Shown here piece by piece: positions 15,741 through 24,286 of a DNA stretch of 62,996 nt (its first letter is position 1; each line of letters starts with the position of its first letter). Below the pieces are notes generated by a model. The model searched no databases, had not been told where the DNA came from, and was given only the letters and a program-made list of their open reading frames with translations. Origin of the DNA: an uncultured Formosa sp. (GTDB taxonomy: Bacteria > Bacteroidota > Bacteroidia > Flavobacteriales > Flavobacteriaceae). Location: assembly GCA_913052445.1 (NCBI GenBank), contig CAJXDP010000004.1, positions 1-62,996 on the forward strand. The letters run 5' to 3'. The translations under genes and the position numbers were made by a program.

Positions 15741-16793
15741 TTATACACTTACAGTCCAGCCAAATTTATCTTCTGCTTTATTAGTTTGGATATCAGTAAT
15801 GCGTTTCTTTAGTTGTAAAGCTATTGGGTCTTCTAATTTAGGTAGATCATAATCTACACCATTAAAACCATAACCTGCGATGGGAGAAATTACCGCGGCA
15901 GTACCTGCTCCAAACATTTCTTTTAAGCTGCCATTTTTTGAAGCTTGGACCACTTCTGTGACAGTAAATTTTCGAACTTCAATATTGATTCCTTCATCTT
16001 TAGCAATTTCAAGGATGCTTTTTCTGGTAATCCCATCTAGGATTCGATCACTTGTAGGGCCAGTAATGAGGGTGTCGTTTATACGAACAAAGATATTCAT
16101 TGAGCCTGCTTCTTCAATATGTTCATGGGTATTATCATCCGTCCAAATAACTTGATTATATCCTTTTTCAATTGCTAATTGTGTAGGATAAAATTGACCG
16201 GCGTAGTTACCACCTGCTTTGGCATAACCTACTCCTCCATTAGCAGATCGTGAATATTTTTGTTCTATAAGAACTTTTACTTTTCCAGCAAAATAAGCAC
16301 CCGAAGGAGCTGTGCAAATAATGAATTTATAAGCATTAGCAGGGGAGGCATGAAAGCCTTCACCTGTTGCAAATATAATAGGTCTGATGTATAATGAGCT
16401 TCCATCTTGTGTAGGAATCCATTTTTCATCTACCTTTAATAATGCTTTCAGACCTTCTATAAAAACTTCTTTTGGAAGTTCGGGAATCGCTAATCTTTTA
16501 GCGGACAGATTAAAACGCTTTAAGTTTTCTTCAGGACGAAACAACCATGTTTGATTATTAGTATCTTTGTAAGCTTTCATTCCCTCAAATATGGATTGCC
16601 CGTAATGAAATATTTTTGACGAGGGCATTAAGCTAATAGCTTGGTATGGGAGAATTTCTGGAGTACCCCAGTTACCATCTTTATAATCACAGACTAACAT
16701 ATGGTCAGAAAATACAGTTCCAAATCCAAGGTTATTAAAGTCAATATCATCAATATTAGATTTTGTAGTCCGGGTTATATGTATTGAATTCAT
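15741..16793 (-). CDS. ilvE: Branched-chain amino acid aminotransferase
   Basis: A PLP-dependent fold-type IV enzyme for the last step of valine, leucine and isoleucine synthesis and the first of their breakdown. At 350 residues it belongs to the longer BCAT group also found in eukaryotes. Visible motifs are FHYGQSIFEGMKAY, the PLP lysine in YAKAGGNYAGQ (Lys192), EEAGSMNIF and GTAAVISPI, the last contacting the PLP phosphate. It is monocistronic; other ilv/leu genes are not in the window. Confidence 0.94.
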   Translation of the reverse strand: MNSIHITRTTKSNIDDIDFNNLGFGTVFSDHMLVCDYKDGNWGTPEILPYQAISLMPSSKIFHYGQSIFEGMKAYKDTNNQTWLFRPEENLKRFNLSAKRLAIPELPKEVFIEGLKALLKVDEKWIPTQDGSSLYIRPIIFATGEGFHASPANAYKFIICTAPSGAYFAGKVKVLIEQKYSRSANGGVGYAKAGGNYAGQFYPTQLAIEKGYNQVIWTDDNTHEHIEEAGSMNIFVRINDTLITGPTSDRILDGITRKSILEIAKDEGINIEVRKFTVTEVVQASKNGSLKEMFGAGTAAVISPIAGYGFNGVDYDLPKLEDPIALQLKKRITDIQTNKAEDKFGWTVSV

Positions 16794-16820
16794 TTACTAG
16801 ATTTAATCTTTATTTATTTA

Positions 16821-16828
16821 CAAATTTA
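16821..16828 (-). promoter_or_regulatory. -7 box of ilvE
   Basis: The minus strand reads TAAATTTG, an exact TAnnTTTG, 27 bases before the ilvE ATG. Confidence 0.45.
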
Positions 16829-16905
16829 CAGAAATAAATGTTTCGGGCTTACAATATCTTAAAACTTCTTATATTTTTACATAATTAATTATCAATAAAT
16901 TATCT

Positions 16906-17403
16906 ATGAAAAATAATGTTATTATAATCCTGTTGGTTCTAAGTTTAATTTCTTGTAAACAATCAACTAGGCCTGTCCAATCGCCTGTGACCATAGAGTC
17001 TATTACATACCACCCCTATGGAGCTACTTTAGATGCTCAATCTATTATGTCAATGAGCAATTTAGCATCTGCTTATGAAACGATGACATCATCTGACACA
17101 GTTTACACTAAGGTTGAAGGTCAAATTAAAGAAGTATGTTCAAAAAAAGGATGTTGGATGAAATTAGAAATGGGATCTAGAAATGATATAATGGTTCGTT
17201 TTAAAGACTATGGTTTTTTTATTCCTTTAGATGCTGAAGGTTCTGTTATTGTTAGTGGAAAAGCTTTTATTTCTGAAACTTCAGTTGAGGATTTAAGGCA
17301 TTATGCTGAAGACGCAGGCGCCACTAAAGCTGTTATTGAAGCCATTGTAAGACCAGAAAAAACATACAATTTTGAAGCAGTAGGTGCGCTCTTAGCTATT
17401 TAA
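16906..17403 (+). CDS. DUF4920 family lipoprotein
   Basis: The protein has 165 residues with a lipobox LISC (Cys17). The core has the family features: YGATLDA, then VEGQIKEVCSKKGCWMKLE with cysteines 78 and 83, and VRFKDYGFFIPLD. The Cys-x4-Cys-Trp-Met arrangement looks suited to binding metal (copper would be typical of Cys/Met sites), but this is inference. It is followed by mnmD after 10 bases, so the two probably share a transcript without an obvious shared function. Confidence 0.8.
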   Translation: MKNNVIIILLVLSLISCKQSTRPVQSPVTIESITYHPYGATLDAQSIMSMSNLASAYETMTSSDTVYTKVEGQIKEVCSKKGCWMKLEMGSRNDIMVRFKDYGFFIPLDAEGSVIVSGKAFISETSVEDLRHYAEDAGATKAVIEAIVRPEKTYNFEAVGALLAI

Positions 17404-17413
17404 TTATCACAAA

Positions 17414-18088
17414 ATGATACGATCTGTTATAACAACATCAGACGGTTCCAAGACTATTAAAATTGAAGATTGGAATGAACAATATCATTCCATTCATGGA
17501 GCTATTCAAGAAGCAAAGCATGTATTTATAAAAATGGGGCTTCACTATTTTATTGGCCTTCATAAATCCAAATCATTGCGAATTATAGAAATAGGTTTTG
17601 GTACAGGACTAAATGCCTTTATCACTAATTTAGAGGCTTCAATCCATAATCTTCGTATTCAATACAAAGGTATTGAGGCCTTTCCAGTTTTGCAGGACGA
17701 ATTATCACAATTAAACTACCCGTCTTTAATAGCTCCAGACCAACAATCATTATTCGATAAGATGCATGCCGTTTCATGGGGCAAGCCGAATCCTATTACT
17801 AATAATTTTACTTTAACAAAAAAGCAACAGGATTTTTCTGAGTTAGAAGATATATCGTCCTTTGACCTTGTTTATTTTGATGCTTTTGGAGCTCGAGTTC
17901 AACCACATTTATGGACAGAAGCCATTTTTAAACGAATGTTTACAGCGTTAAAACCGAAGGGTGTCTTAGTGACTTATGCAGCTAAAGGTAGTGTACGACG
18001 TGCCATGCAGGCCGTAGGGTTTGTTGTAGAACGTTTGGAAGGCCCACCAGGAAAACGAGAGATGTTGAGAGCTACTAAACCTGTGTAG
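17414..18088 (+). CDS. mnmD: tRNA 5-methylaminomethyl-2-thiouridine methyltransferase, standalone MnmD
   Basis: The protein has 224 residues and corresponds to the methyltransferase half of MnmC, without the FAD oxidase half. It adds the methyl group in the final step of mnm5s2U34 formation in certain tRNAs. The SAM-binding motif is IIEIGFGTGLNAF (about 57-69). YFDAFGARVQPHLW is the MnmC(m2) catalytic region, and the end has GPPGKREM. It probably shares a transcript with the DUF4920 gene. Confidence 0.88.
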   Translation: MIRSVITTSDGSKTIKIEDWNEQYHSIHGAIQEAKHVFIKMGLHYFIGLHKSKSLRIIEIGFGTGLNAFITNLEASIHNLRIQYKGIEAFPVLQDELSQLNYPSLIAPDQQSLFDKMHAVSWGKPNPITNNFTLTKKQQDFSELEDISSFDLVYFDAFGARVQPHLWTEAIFKRMFTALKPKGVLVTYAAKGSVRRAMQAVGFVVERLEGPPGKREMLRATKPV

Positions 18089-18154
18089 GCATTTGATTTG
18101 CTTAAAGTATTGTTAAACCTTTTAGTTTTAATTTATTTACATGTTTGTTATTGT

Positions 18155-18162
18155 TATTTTTG
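18155..18162 (+). promoter_or_regulatory. -7 box of the TIGR01777 gene (candidate leaderless start)
   Basis: TATTTTTG ends four bases before the ATG at 18167, the same spacing as at the fur-family gene, so the transcript would begin at about the start codon. No -33 element is obvious. Confidence 0.4.
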
Positions 18163-18166
18163 ATTA

Positions 18167-19075
18167 ATGTCAAATACAGTTTTAATAACAGGTGCTACAG
18201 GGTTGATTGGTAAAGCATTAGTAAAAAATTGCTTATCCCAAGGCTTTAATGTTCATTATTTGACCACTCGAAAAAGTAAGATTACAACTCAAGACAACCA
18301 CAAAGGCTTTTATTGGAATCCCGAATTTGATGATATAGATTTAGAATGTTTTGAAGGAGTTAAAGTTATTATTAATTTAGCTGGATCTTCTATTGCACAG
18401 CGTTGGACAAAAGCTTCTAAGTCATCGATACTCACTACACGAAAAAAGGCATTAGAATTGTTGTATTCTAGTGTAAAATCACATAATTTTAAAATTAAGC
18501 ACATTATCTCCGCCAGTGCTATTGGAATTTATCCTGATTCAAAAACACGTTATTACAAAGAAGATTTTCAAGGCACTGACTCCTCTTTTCTACGAACAGT
18601 CGTTAGTTCTTGGGAAAACTCTTTGAAAGCCTTTATTTCTTTGGGGATAAAAACAACAGCTTTGAGAATTGGAATTGTTCTAGACAAACATGAAGGAGCA
18701 TTACCAAAAATATCTGGTCCTGTCAAAGCTTTCATTGGGTCCCCCTTGGGATCTGGAGATCAGTGGCAGTCTTGGATACATATTGACGACTTAGTGAGGA
18801 TGTTTATGTTTGTTTTGTGCTCAAATATAGAAGGTGTTTTTAATGCAGTAGCACCAAATCCCGTACAGCAAAAGGATTTTGTAAAGTCAGTTGCTAAAGC
18901 TCTAAAACGCCCCCTTTTATTTCCAAAAATCAACAAGTTTTTACTCAACCTTGCTTTGGGTGAAATGAGTACAATAGTTACTGAAAGTCAACGAGTTTCT
19001 TCACATAAAATTCAAAATTTAGGCTTTGACTATAATTTCCACGAACTAGATGTTGCACTTTCCGATTTATTATGA
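18167..19075 (+). CDS. TIGR01777-type NAD-dependent epimerase (YfcH-like SDR)
   Basis: A 302-residue extended short-chain dehydrogenase fold. The Rossmann motif GATGLIG is at residues 9-15. IIxxSAIGIYPDS replaces the usual catalytic-loop serine and tyrosine area, and the family's C-terminal DUF1731 segment with LLFPKINKFLLNLALGEM is present. Members occur in nearly all bacteria, and the substrate is unknown. It is probably transcribed alone, before the grpE promoter region. Confidence 0.85.
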   Translation: MSNTVLITGATGLIGKALVKNCLSQGFNVHYLTTRKSKITTQDNHKGFYWNPEFDDIDLECFEGVKVIINLAGSSIAQRWTKASKSSILTTRKKALELLYSSVKSHNFKIKHIISASAIGIYPDSKTRYYKEDFQGTDSSFLRTVVSSWENSLKAFISLGIKTTALRIGIVLDKHEGALPKISGPVKAFIGSPLGSGDQWQSWIHIDDLVRMFMFVLCSNIEGVFNAVAPNPVQQKDFVKSVAKALKRPLLFPKINKFLLNLALGEMSTIVTESQRVSSHKIQNLGFDYNFHELDVALSDLL

Positions 19076-19118
19076 TATTTTTTTAATTTGTACACTAATA
19101 TCACTATTTTTCTATAAA

Positions 19119-19184
19119 GAAGGTCACCTTCACAAAAATACTTCGTGACATTTTGACATTTTATCAATATTGGCAGTACTTTTG
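19119..19184 (+). promoter_or_regulatory. grpE-dnaJ promoter region with palindrome and tandem repeat
   Basis: Three elements lie in 66 bases. GAAGGT-C-ACCTTC (19119-19131) is a perfect 6-1-6 palindrome. TGACATTT occurs twice in direct tandem (19146-19161). TACTTTTG (19177-19184) is the -7 box, with a TTG 21 bases upstream inside the second repeat. This is not the CIRCE element. The repeat overlapping the -33 region suggests a heat-shock control site, by inference. Confidence 0.5.
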
Positions 19185-19229
19185 CCATTGATCTAAATAA
19201 AATTAATTACCCTAGAGATTATACATACA

Positions 19230-19778
19230 ATGAGTAAAAAACAAAATAAAAAAGAAAATAAAAAAGAAGTTGAAATTTCTGATGACATTACGACAAACGA
19301 AACAGCTACAGAGATCACAGTTGAACTTACAGCAGAAGAGCAACTTAAAACTGATCTAGCAGAAGAAAAAGATAAATTTCTAAGGCTATTTGCAGAATTT
19401 GAAAACTATAAGAGACGTACAACCAAAGAAAGAATTGAGTTGTTTTCTACAGCAAGCCAGGACGTTATTAAGGCTTTACTTCCAGTAGTTGACGATTTTG
19501 ATCGTGCTTTATTAGAAATATCAAAAAGCGAAGCTACTGAATTATCGAAAGGAGTAGAGTTGATTAAAAATAAATTAAGCTCAACATTAGAACAAAAGGG
19601 ACTTAGTCTAATTGAAGTTGCCAGCGGAGACGTTTTTAATCCTGACGACCATGAGGCGATTACTCAAATACCAGCCCCTTCTAAGGAAATGAAAGGCAAA
19701 ATCATAGATGTAATCGAAAAAGGATACAAGCTTGGAGACAAAGTTATTCGTTTTCCGAAAGTTGTAATTGGAAACTAA
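19230..19778 (+). CDS. grpE: Nucleotide exchange factor GrpE
   Basis: It releases ADP from DnaK in the DnaK-DnaJ-GrpE chaperone cycle. The protein has 182 residues: a charged, disordered N-terminal tail (about 1-40), a long coiled-coil helix with FLRLFAEFENYKRRT, a four-helix section, then the beta wing with FNPDDHEAI and the ending GYKLGDKVIRFPKVVIGN. dnaJ follows 32 bases later, so they form one operon. dnaK is not in the window. Confidence 0.96.
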   Translation: MSKKQNKKENKKEVEISDDITTNETATEITVELTAEEQLKTDLAEEKDKFLRLFAEFENYKRRTTKERIELFSTASQDVIKALLPVVDDFDRALLEISKSEATELSKGVELIKNKLSSTLEQKGLSLIEVASGDVFNPDDHEAITQIPAPSKEMKGKIIDVIEKGYKLGDKVIRFPKVVIGN

Positions 19779-19810
19779 TGAGTATTAAGATATAAAATTT
19801 CAATATTGAG

Positions 19811-20920
19811 ATGGCAAAACGCGACTATTACGATATACTAGGCATTAACAGATCTGCCTCTACTTCAGAAATAAAAAAGGCTTACAGGAAAATGGCAATT
19901 AAGTACCATCCGGATAAAAATCCAGATGATAAGACTGCTGAAGATAAATTCAAAGAAGCTGCAGAATCCTATGAGGTTTTGAGTGATGGTGATAAAAAGG
20001 CCCGTTATGACCAATATGGACATCAAGCTTTTGAAGGTGGTGGTGGTTTTGGCGGCGGCAGCATGAACATGGATGATATATTTAGCCAGTTTGGTGATAT
20101 TTTTGGTGGTAGTGGTGGTGGTTTTGGAGGTTTTGGCGGACAACGCCAACGAGTAGCTAGGGGTAGTGATTTACGTATACGTGTCAAATTAACATTGGAA
20201 GAAATAGCTAATGGCGTTGAGAAAAAAGTTAAAGTTAAACGTAAAAGACAGGCAGACGGAGTTAGTTATAAAACATGTTCTAAATGTAATGGCTCAGGAC
20301 AGGTTACAAGAATTACAAATACAATATTAGGCCGTATGCAAACAGCCTCTCCATGTACAAATTGTGGAGGTTCAGGCCAAATTATAGATAAACGACCTTC
20401 AAACTCTGATTCACAAGGATTTGTAGTGGAAGAAGAAACAGTATCAATCAAAATTCCTGCAGGAGTTGTTGATGGTATGCAACTAAAAGTTACTGGTAAA
20501 GGTAATGCCGCTCCTGGAAATGGAGTATCTGGAGATTTGCTCGTGGCTATCACGGAAGAGGCCCACCCAACTTTACAGCGCGAAGGAGATAATTTACATT
20601 ACGATTTATACGTAAGTCTACCAGATGCCATATTAGGCTCTTCTATAGAAATTGATACGGTAACAGGAATAGTGCGTTTAAAAATTGAACCCGGTGTACA
20701 ATCTGGAAAAATCCTTCGACTTAGAGGTAAAGGAATTCCAAATATTAACGGTTACAGCCGTGGGGATTTGTTAGTTCATATTAACGTATGGACTCCCAAA
20801 ACACTCAGTAAAGAACAAAAAAGCTTCTTTCAAAAAATGAAAACTGATGAGCACTTTTCTCCTAAGCCAGAAAGCTCAGATAAGTCCTTTTTTGAAAAAG
20901 TTAAAGATATGTTTTCTTAA
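19811..20920 (+). CDS. dnaJ: Chaperone DnaJ with a reduced zinc finger
   Basis: It delivers substrates to DnaK and stimulates its ATPase. The protein has 369 residues: a J domain with HPD at 33-35, a Gly/Phe-rich linker at about 74-110, a zinc region, and two C-terminal substrate domains. A full zinc region has four CxxCxGxG repeats; here only two remain, CSKCNGSG at 156-163 and CTNCGGSG at 182-189, joined by about 18 residues. These correspond to repeats I and IV, which form one of the two zinc sites. I believe this reduction is shared by flavobacterial relatives rather than being a defect. Operon with grpE. Confidence 0.95.
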   Translation: MAKRDYYDILGINRSASTSEIKKAYRKMAIKYHPDKNPDDKTAEDKFKEAAESYEVLSDGDKKARYDQYGHQAFEGGGGFGGGSMNMDDIFSQFGDIFGGSGGGFGGFGGQRQRVARGSDLRIRVKLTLEEIANGVEKKVKVKRKRQADGVSYKTCSKCNGSGQVTRITNTILGRMQTASPCTNCGGSGQIIDKRPSNSDSQGFVVEEETVSIKIPAGVVDGMQLKVTGKGNAAPGNGVSGDLLVAITEEAHPTLQREGDNLHYDLYVSLPDAILGSSIEIDTVTGIVRLKIEPGVQSGKILRLRGKGIPNINGYSRGDLLVHINVWTPKTLSKEQKSFFQKMKTDEHFSPKPESSDKSFFEKVKDMFS

Positions 20921-20985
20921 GGATCTTAATTAGCAAACTAGCTTTAGAAAACACATATAATAGAATACTAGTTTTTTAAAACAGT

Positions 20986-21627
20986 ATGACTGAAGGATTC
21001 ATCCATTATTATTCTAGAAAAGAAGAGCGATTAAATATCATTACTCATGCTTTTGGACTTTTGTTAAGTATGATTGCATTGCCATTTTTGATTATAAAAT
21101 CATTTAACTATGATGGCTTTTGGAAACCTGCTAGTTTAGTTATTTATGCATTAAGTTTGGTAATTCTTTATGGAGCCTCTACATTTTACCATTCAGCCCA
21201 AGAGACTTCAACAAGGAGAAAGTTAAATGTTCTTGACCATGCTGCTATATACATACTAATAGCAGGCACCTACACTCCGTTTACAATTATTGCCTTAGAA
21301 GGGGTTTTAGGTTGGATTGTTTTTGGATCTACGTGGACACTTGCAGTAATTGGGATTATCTTAAAACTATTTTTTACAGGCCGTTTTGATAAGCTATCCA
21401 CTGTAATGTATCTTTTAATGGGATGGCAAATTGTAATTGTTATCAAAACATTAATGGAAAATATTTCTCATGAAGGATTGAGCTTTCTAATGGCTGGGGG
21501 TATTCTTTACTCAATTGGAGCCATTTTTTATTCTGTAAAAAAAATTACATACAACCATGCTATTTTTCATGTATTTGTAGTCATGGGAAGTATATCTCAT
21601 TTCCTAACCGTTTTCTATTACTTATAG
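20986..21627 (+). CDS. Hemolysin III / PAQR-family membrane protein
   Basis: A 213-residue protein with seven predicted membrane helices. The metal-site histidines of the PAQR/hemolysin III family are visible: STFYHSAQ near the third helix, DHAAIYILIAGTYTPF, and HAIFHVFVVMGSISHF at the end. Despite the name, most bacterial members are not proven haemolysins; the fold suggests a zinc-dependent hydrolase acting on lipids. It has no functional link to its neighbours. Confidence 0.87.
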   Translation: MTEGFIHYYSRKEERLNIITHAFGLLLSMIALPFLIIKSFNYDGFWKPASLVIYALSLVILYGASTFYHSAQETSTRRKLNVLDHAAIYILIAGTYTPFTIIALEGVLGWIVFGSTWTLAVIGIILKLFFTGRFDKLSTVMYLLMGWQIVIVIKTLMENISHEGLSFLMAGGILYSIGAIFYSVKKITYNHAIFHVFVVMGSISHFLTVFYYL

Positions 21628-21630
21628 TAC

Positions 21631-21855
21631 TCAATCTATAATTTCATAGTCAATACTTAGTTTTCGCAATGTTCTTAAAGCAGAACCTGTATTTTTATCT
21701 TCAACTTCAATGTCAATAACATCGCCTTCTAAAAGAATTTCAGTTAACTCATATGCTAAAGATGGGTTCATGTTAGACGAAATTTCCAATATACATTTGC
21801 TAATCGCTCTTTTGTCGGGTCGATGTGCATCACATGACACTAAATTTAGTTGCAT
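21631..21855 (-). CDS. Small hypothetical protein
   Basis: The protein has 74 residues with no signal peptide or membrane segment. The predicted order is strand, helix (about 15-27), helix (32-42), strand (DVIDIEVED), helix (TGSALRTLRKL) and a last strand (DYEIID). The end, a helix followed by a short acidic strand, resembles the L7/L12 C-terminal fold, but this is only a shape resemblance. It converges on the hemolysin III gene three bases away. No other frame in this stretch looks better, so I accept it as a gene. Confidence 0.5.
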   Translation of the reverse strand: MQLNLVSCDAHRPDKRAISKCILEISSNMNPSLAYELTEILLEGDVIDIEVEDKNTGSALRTLRKLSIDYEIID

Positions 21856-22007
21856 AATAATGATTTATCTGTGCAAGATACTAGAATTGAAATTGGTATT
21901 CATTAATTGTGCAGTTCGTTCTTAAATAATATGAAATTGTCGCAAGTTTTTTACCCTTTTAATGTAACATTTATTATATTTTTGACACTTATTAATAAAG
22001 AAATTAC

Positions 22008-22934
22008 ATGAGCATACTTTTAGAAACTAAAGAGGTTTCAAAACATTTTGGAGAATATCAGGCTTTGAATGCAGTCTCAATTCAAGTACCAAAAAACAAT
22101 ATTTTTGGTCTTTTAGGTCCTAATGGAGCGGGAAAGACCACCCTTATCAGAATTATCAATCAAATAACCCTGCCAGATACAGGGTCAGTTCTTTTAGATG
22201 GAGAACCCCTACAGCCGCACCATGTACAATATATAGGATATCTTCCAGAAGAACGAGGCCTGTATAAATCAATGAAAGTTGGAGAACAAGCCCTTTACTT
22301 GGCACAACTTAAGGGTCTGTCTTATTCAGAAGCTAAAAAACGATTACACTATTGGTTTGATAAATTTGAGATTGGGCATTGGTGGGGTAAAAAAATCGAT
22401 GAGCTTTCTAAGGGAATGGCTCAGAAAGTTCAATTTATTGTCACTGTGCTACACCAGCCTAAATTATTAATATTTGACGAGCCATTTTCTGGCTTTGACC
22501 CTATTAATGCCAATCTTATTAAAGACGAAATATTACAGCTCAGGGATGAAGGATCTACTATCATATTTTCAACCCACCGTATGGAGTCCGTTGAAGAGTT
22601 GTGTGATGACATAGCATTAATTCATGAGTCTAAAAAAATATTGGAAGGCAACCTTGATGATATCAAACGCGATTATAAAACAAATACTTTTGAAGTCGGG
22701 TTAATGACTGAGCATTCTGCAGTTTTAAAACAGACTATAGAAGGAAAGTTTAAAGTCTCAGCTGCCAATTTTAAATCGTTGAACAACGATTTAAAACTTA
22801 ACATATCTCTGGGTGCTAATCAAACTCCAAACGATTTATTAGCATTTTTGACAGCCCAATCCCAGGTGCTTCATTTCAAGGAACTAATTCCAAATGCTAG
22901 TGATATATTTATTCAAACTATTAAAAATAATTAA
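22008..22934 (+). CDS. ABC transporter ATP-binding protein (NatA-like)
   Basis: The cytoplasmic ATPase of a two-gene exporter. The protein has 308 residues: Walker A GPNGAGKTT (37-45), ABC signature LSKGM (133-137), Walker B LLIFDEP with Asp157/Glu158, the switch His in STHR, and a C-terminal accessory domain (about 220-308) typical of this subfamily. The permease gene begins two bases after the stop. In the best-known relative, NatAB, the pair extrudes sodium; drug or other substrates are equally possible here. Confidence 0.9.
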   Translation: MSILLETKEVSKHFGEYQALNAVSIQVPKNNIFGLLGPNGAGKTTLIRIINQITLPDTGSVLLDGEPLQPHHVQYIGYLPEERGLYKSMKVGEQALYLAQLKGLSYSEAKKRLHYWFDKFEIGHWWGKKIDELSKGMAQKVQFIVTVLHQPKLLIFDEPFSGFDPINANLIKDEILQLRDEGSTIIFSTHRMESVEELCDDIALIHESKKILEGNLDDIKRDYKTNTFEVGLMTEHSAVLKQTIEGKFKVSAANFKSLNNDLKLNISLGANQTPNDLLAFLTAQSQVLHFKELIPNASDIFIQTIKNN

Positions 22935-22936
22935 TT

Positions 22937-24247
22937 ATGAATCACATTCCATTAATTATAAAACGCGAGTATTTATCAAAAGTTAGAAAGAAGTCATTTA
23001 TAATAATGACTATCTTATCTCCATTTATCCTTGCAGCAGTACCTTTACTAATAGGATATTTAACGAGCCTAGATGAAGATACAGTTAAATCTATTTATGT
23101 TTTAGACGAATCAGAGTTTTTATCTGACTCTTTTGAGTCTAATGATCAAACTATTTATACTAAGTTGACTGAAATTGATTTAGAATCAGCTAAAGCACTT
23201 TCGAATCAAGAACAAGCCTCTGGCTTACTTTATATTCCTAATAGTTCTATAGAATCCGTTTCTGATCTTATTAAATTTTATTCAGAAGAATCGCCCTCAC
23301 TGTCATTCATATCTTCTTTAGAATCTAAAATTGAAAATAAGCTCTCTGAACTGAAATTACAAAATGAAGGAATAGATTTATCTTTGATAGATGCTTCTAA
23401 AACCTATGTTTCTATAAATCAAGAATCATTTGAAGGAGTTAAAACTTCCAAAACTGGTAGTGCTATGAAGCTTGTATTTGGAACATTTTCAGGACTTCTT
23501 ATATTTTTATTTATAATGATCTATGGTGGCATGGTAATGCGTAGTGTTATTGAAGAAAAAACTAGTCGTGTTATTGAAGTGATTATTTCTTCAGTAAAGC
23601 CCGTTCAGTTAATGATGGGTAAAATTGTAGGAACATCTTTAGTAGCAGTCACACAGGTTGTTATTTGGTCTATTTTGGGTTTTATTTTTTTTATAATACT
23701 GACAGCTGTTTTTGGAGTTGATCTTGTAGATGTTCAGTCTTCACAGCAGGCACTGGTCACAGAGGCTTTGTCCAATCCTAGTATGGGAGATGAAATCAAA
23801 GATATTTTCAATGAATTCACCAACTTACCTATAGCAAACCTACTAGTAGCTTTTCTTTTATATTTTATAGGAGGCTATTTATTATATACCTCTATGTTTG
23901 CTGCTATTGGGGCAGCAGTTGATAATGAAACAGATTCACAGCAGTTTATGTTGCCAATAATGATTCCATTGCTTTTGGCAATATATGTTGGAGGGCCTAC
24001 GGTAGTTGATGACCCACACGGAACTGTTTGTACAGTTCTTTCTTACATCCCGTTCACATCGCCTGTTGTGATGTTAATGCGAATTCCTTTTGGTGTTCCG
24101 ATTTGGCAGCAGCTGCTTTCACTTACAATCCTAGTTGTAACGTTTATCTTTACTGTATGGTTTGCAGCTAAAATATACCGCGTTGGAATTTTAATGTATG
24201 GTAAAAAGCCGACTTACAAAGATCTTTACAAGTGGTTAAAATATTAA
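22937..24247 (+). CDS. ABC-2 type transporter permease (NatB-like)
   Basis: The membrane partner of the preceding ATPase; 436 residues. One helix lies near the N-terminus (about 20-41), followed by a large extracytoplasmic domain (about 45-165) and a block of five or more helices to the end. The coupling segment VIEEKTSRVIEVIISSVKP precedes the second membrane block and is diagnostic of the NatB/ABC-2 group. It is translationally linked to the ATPase gene; the regulator at 24287 starts 39 bases later and may be in the same transcript. Confidence 0.9.
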   Translation: MNHIPLIIKREYLSKVRKKSFIIMTILSPFILAAVPLLIGYLTSLDEDTVKSIYVLDESEFLSDSFESNDQTIYTKLTEIDLESAKALSNQEQASGLLYIPNSSIESVSDLIKFYSEESPSLSFISSLESKIENKLSELKLQNEGIDLSLIDASKTYVSINQESFEGVKTSKTGSAMKLVFGTFSGLLIFLFIMIYGGMVMRSVIEEKTSRVIEVIISSVKPVQLMMGKIVGTSLVAVTQVVIWSILGFIFFIILTAVFGVDLVDVQSSQQALVTEALSNPSMGDEIKDIFNEFTNLPIANLLVAFLLYFIGGYLLYTSMFAAIGAAVDNETDSQQFMLPIMIPLLLAIYVGGPTVVDDPHGTVCTVLSYIPFTSPVVMLMRIPFGVPIWQQLLSLTILVVTFIFTVWFAAKIYRVGILMYGKKPTYKDLYKWLKY

Positions 24248-24286
24248 TTTTATTGTTACATTGCTAGTAGATAAAACTATAATTAA

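Noticed and set aside
19865-20149. Antisense frame across the DnaJ Gly/Phe linker
   Set aside because: The low-complexity Thr/Ala-rich translation is the reverse complement of the glycine codon run.
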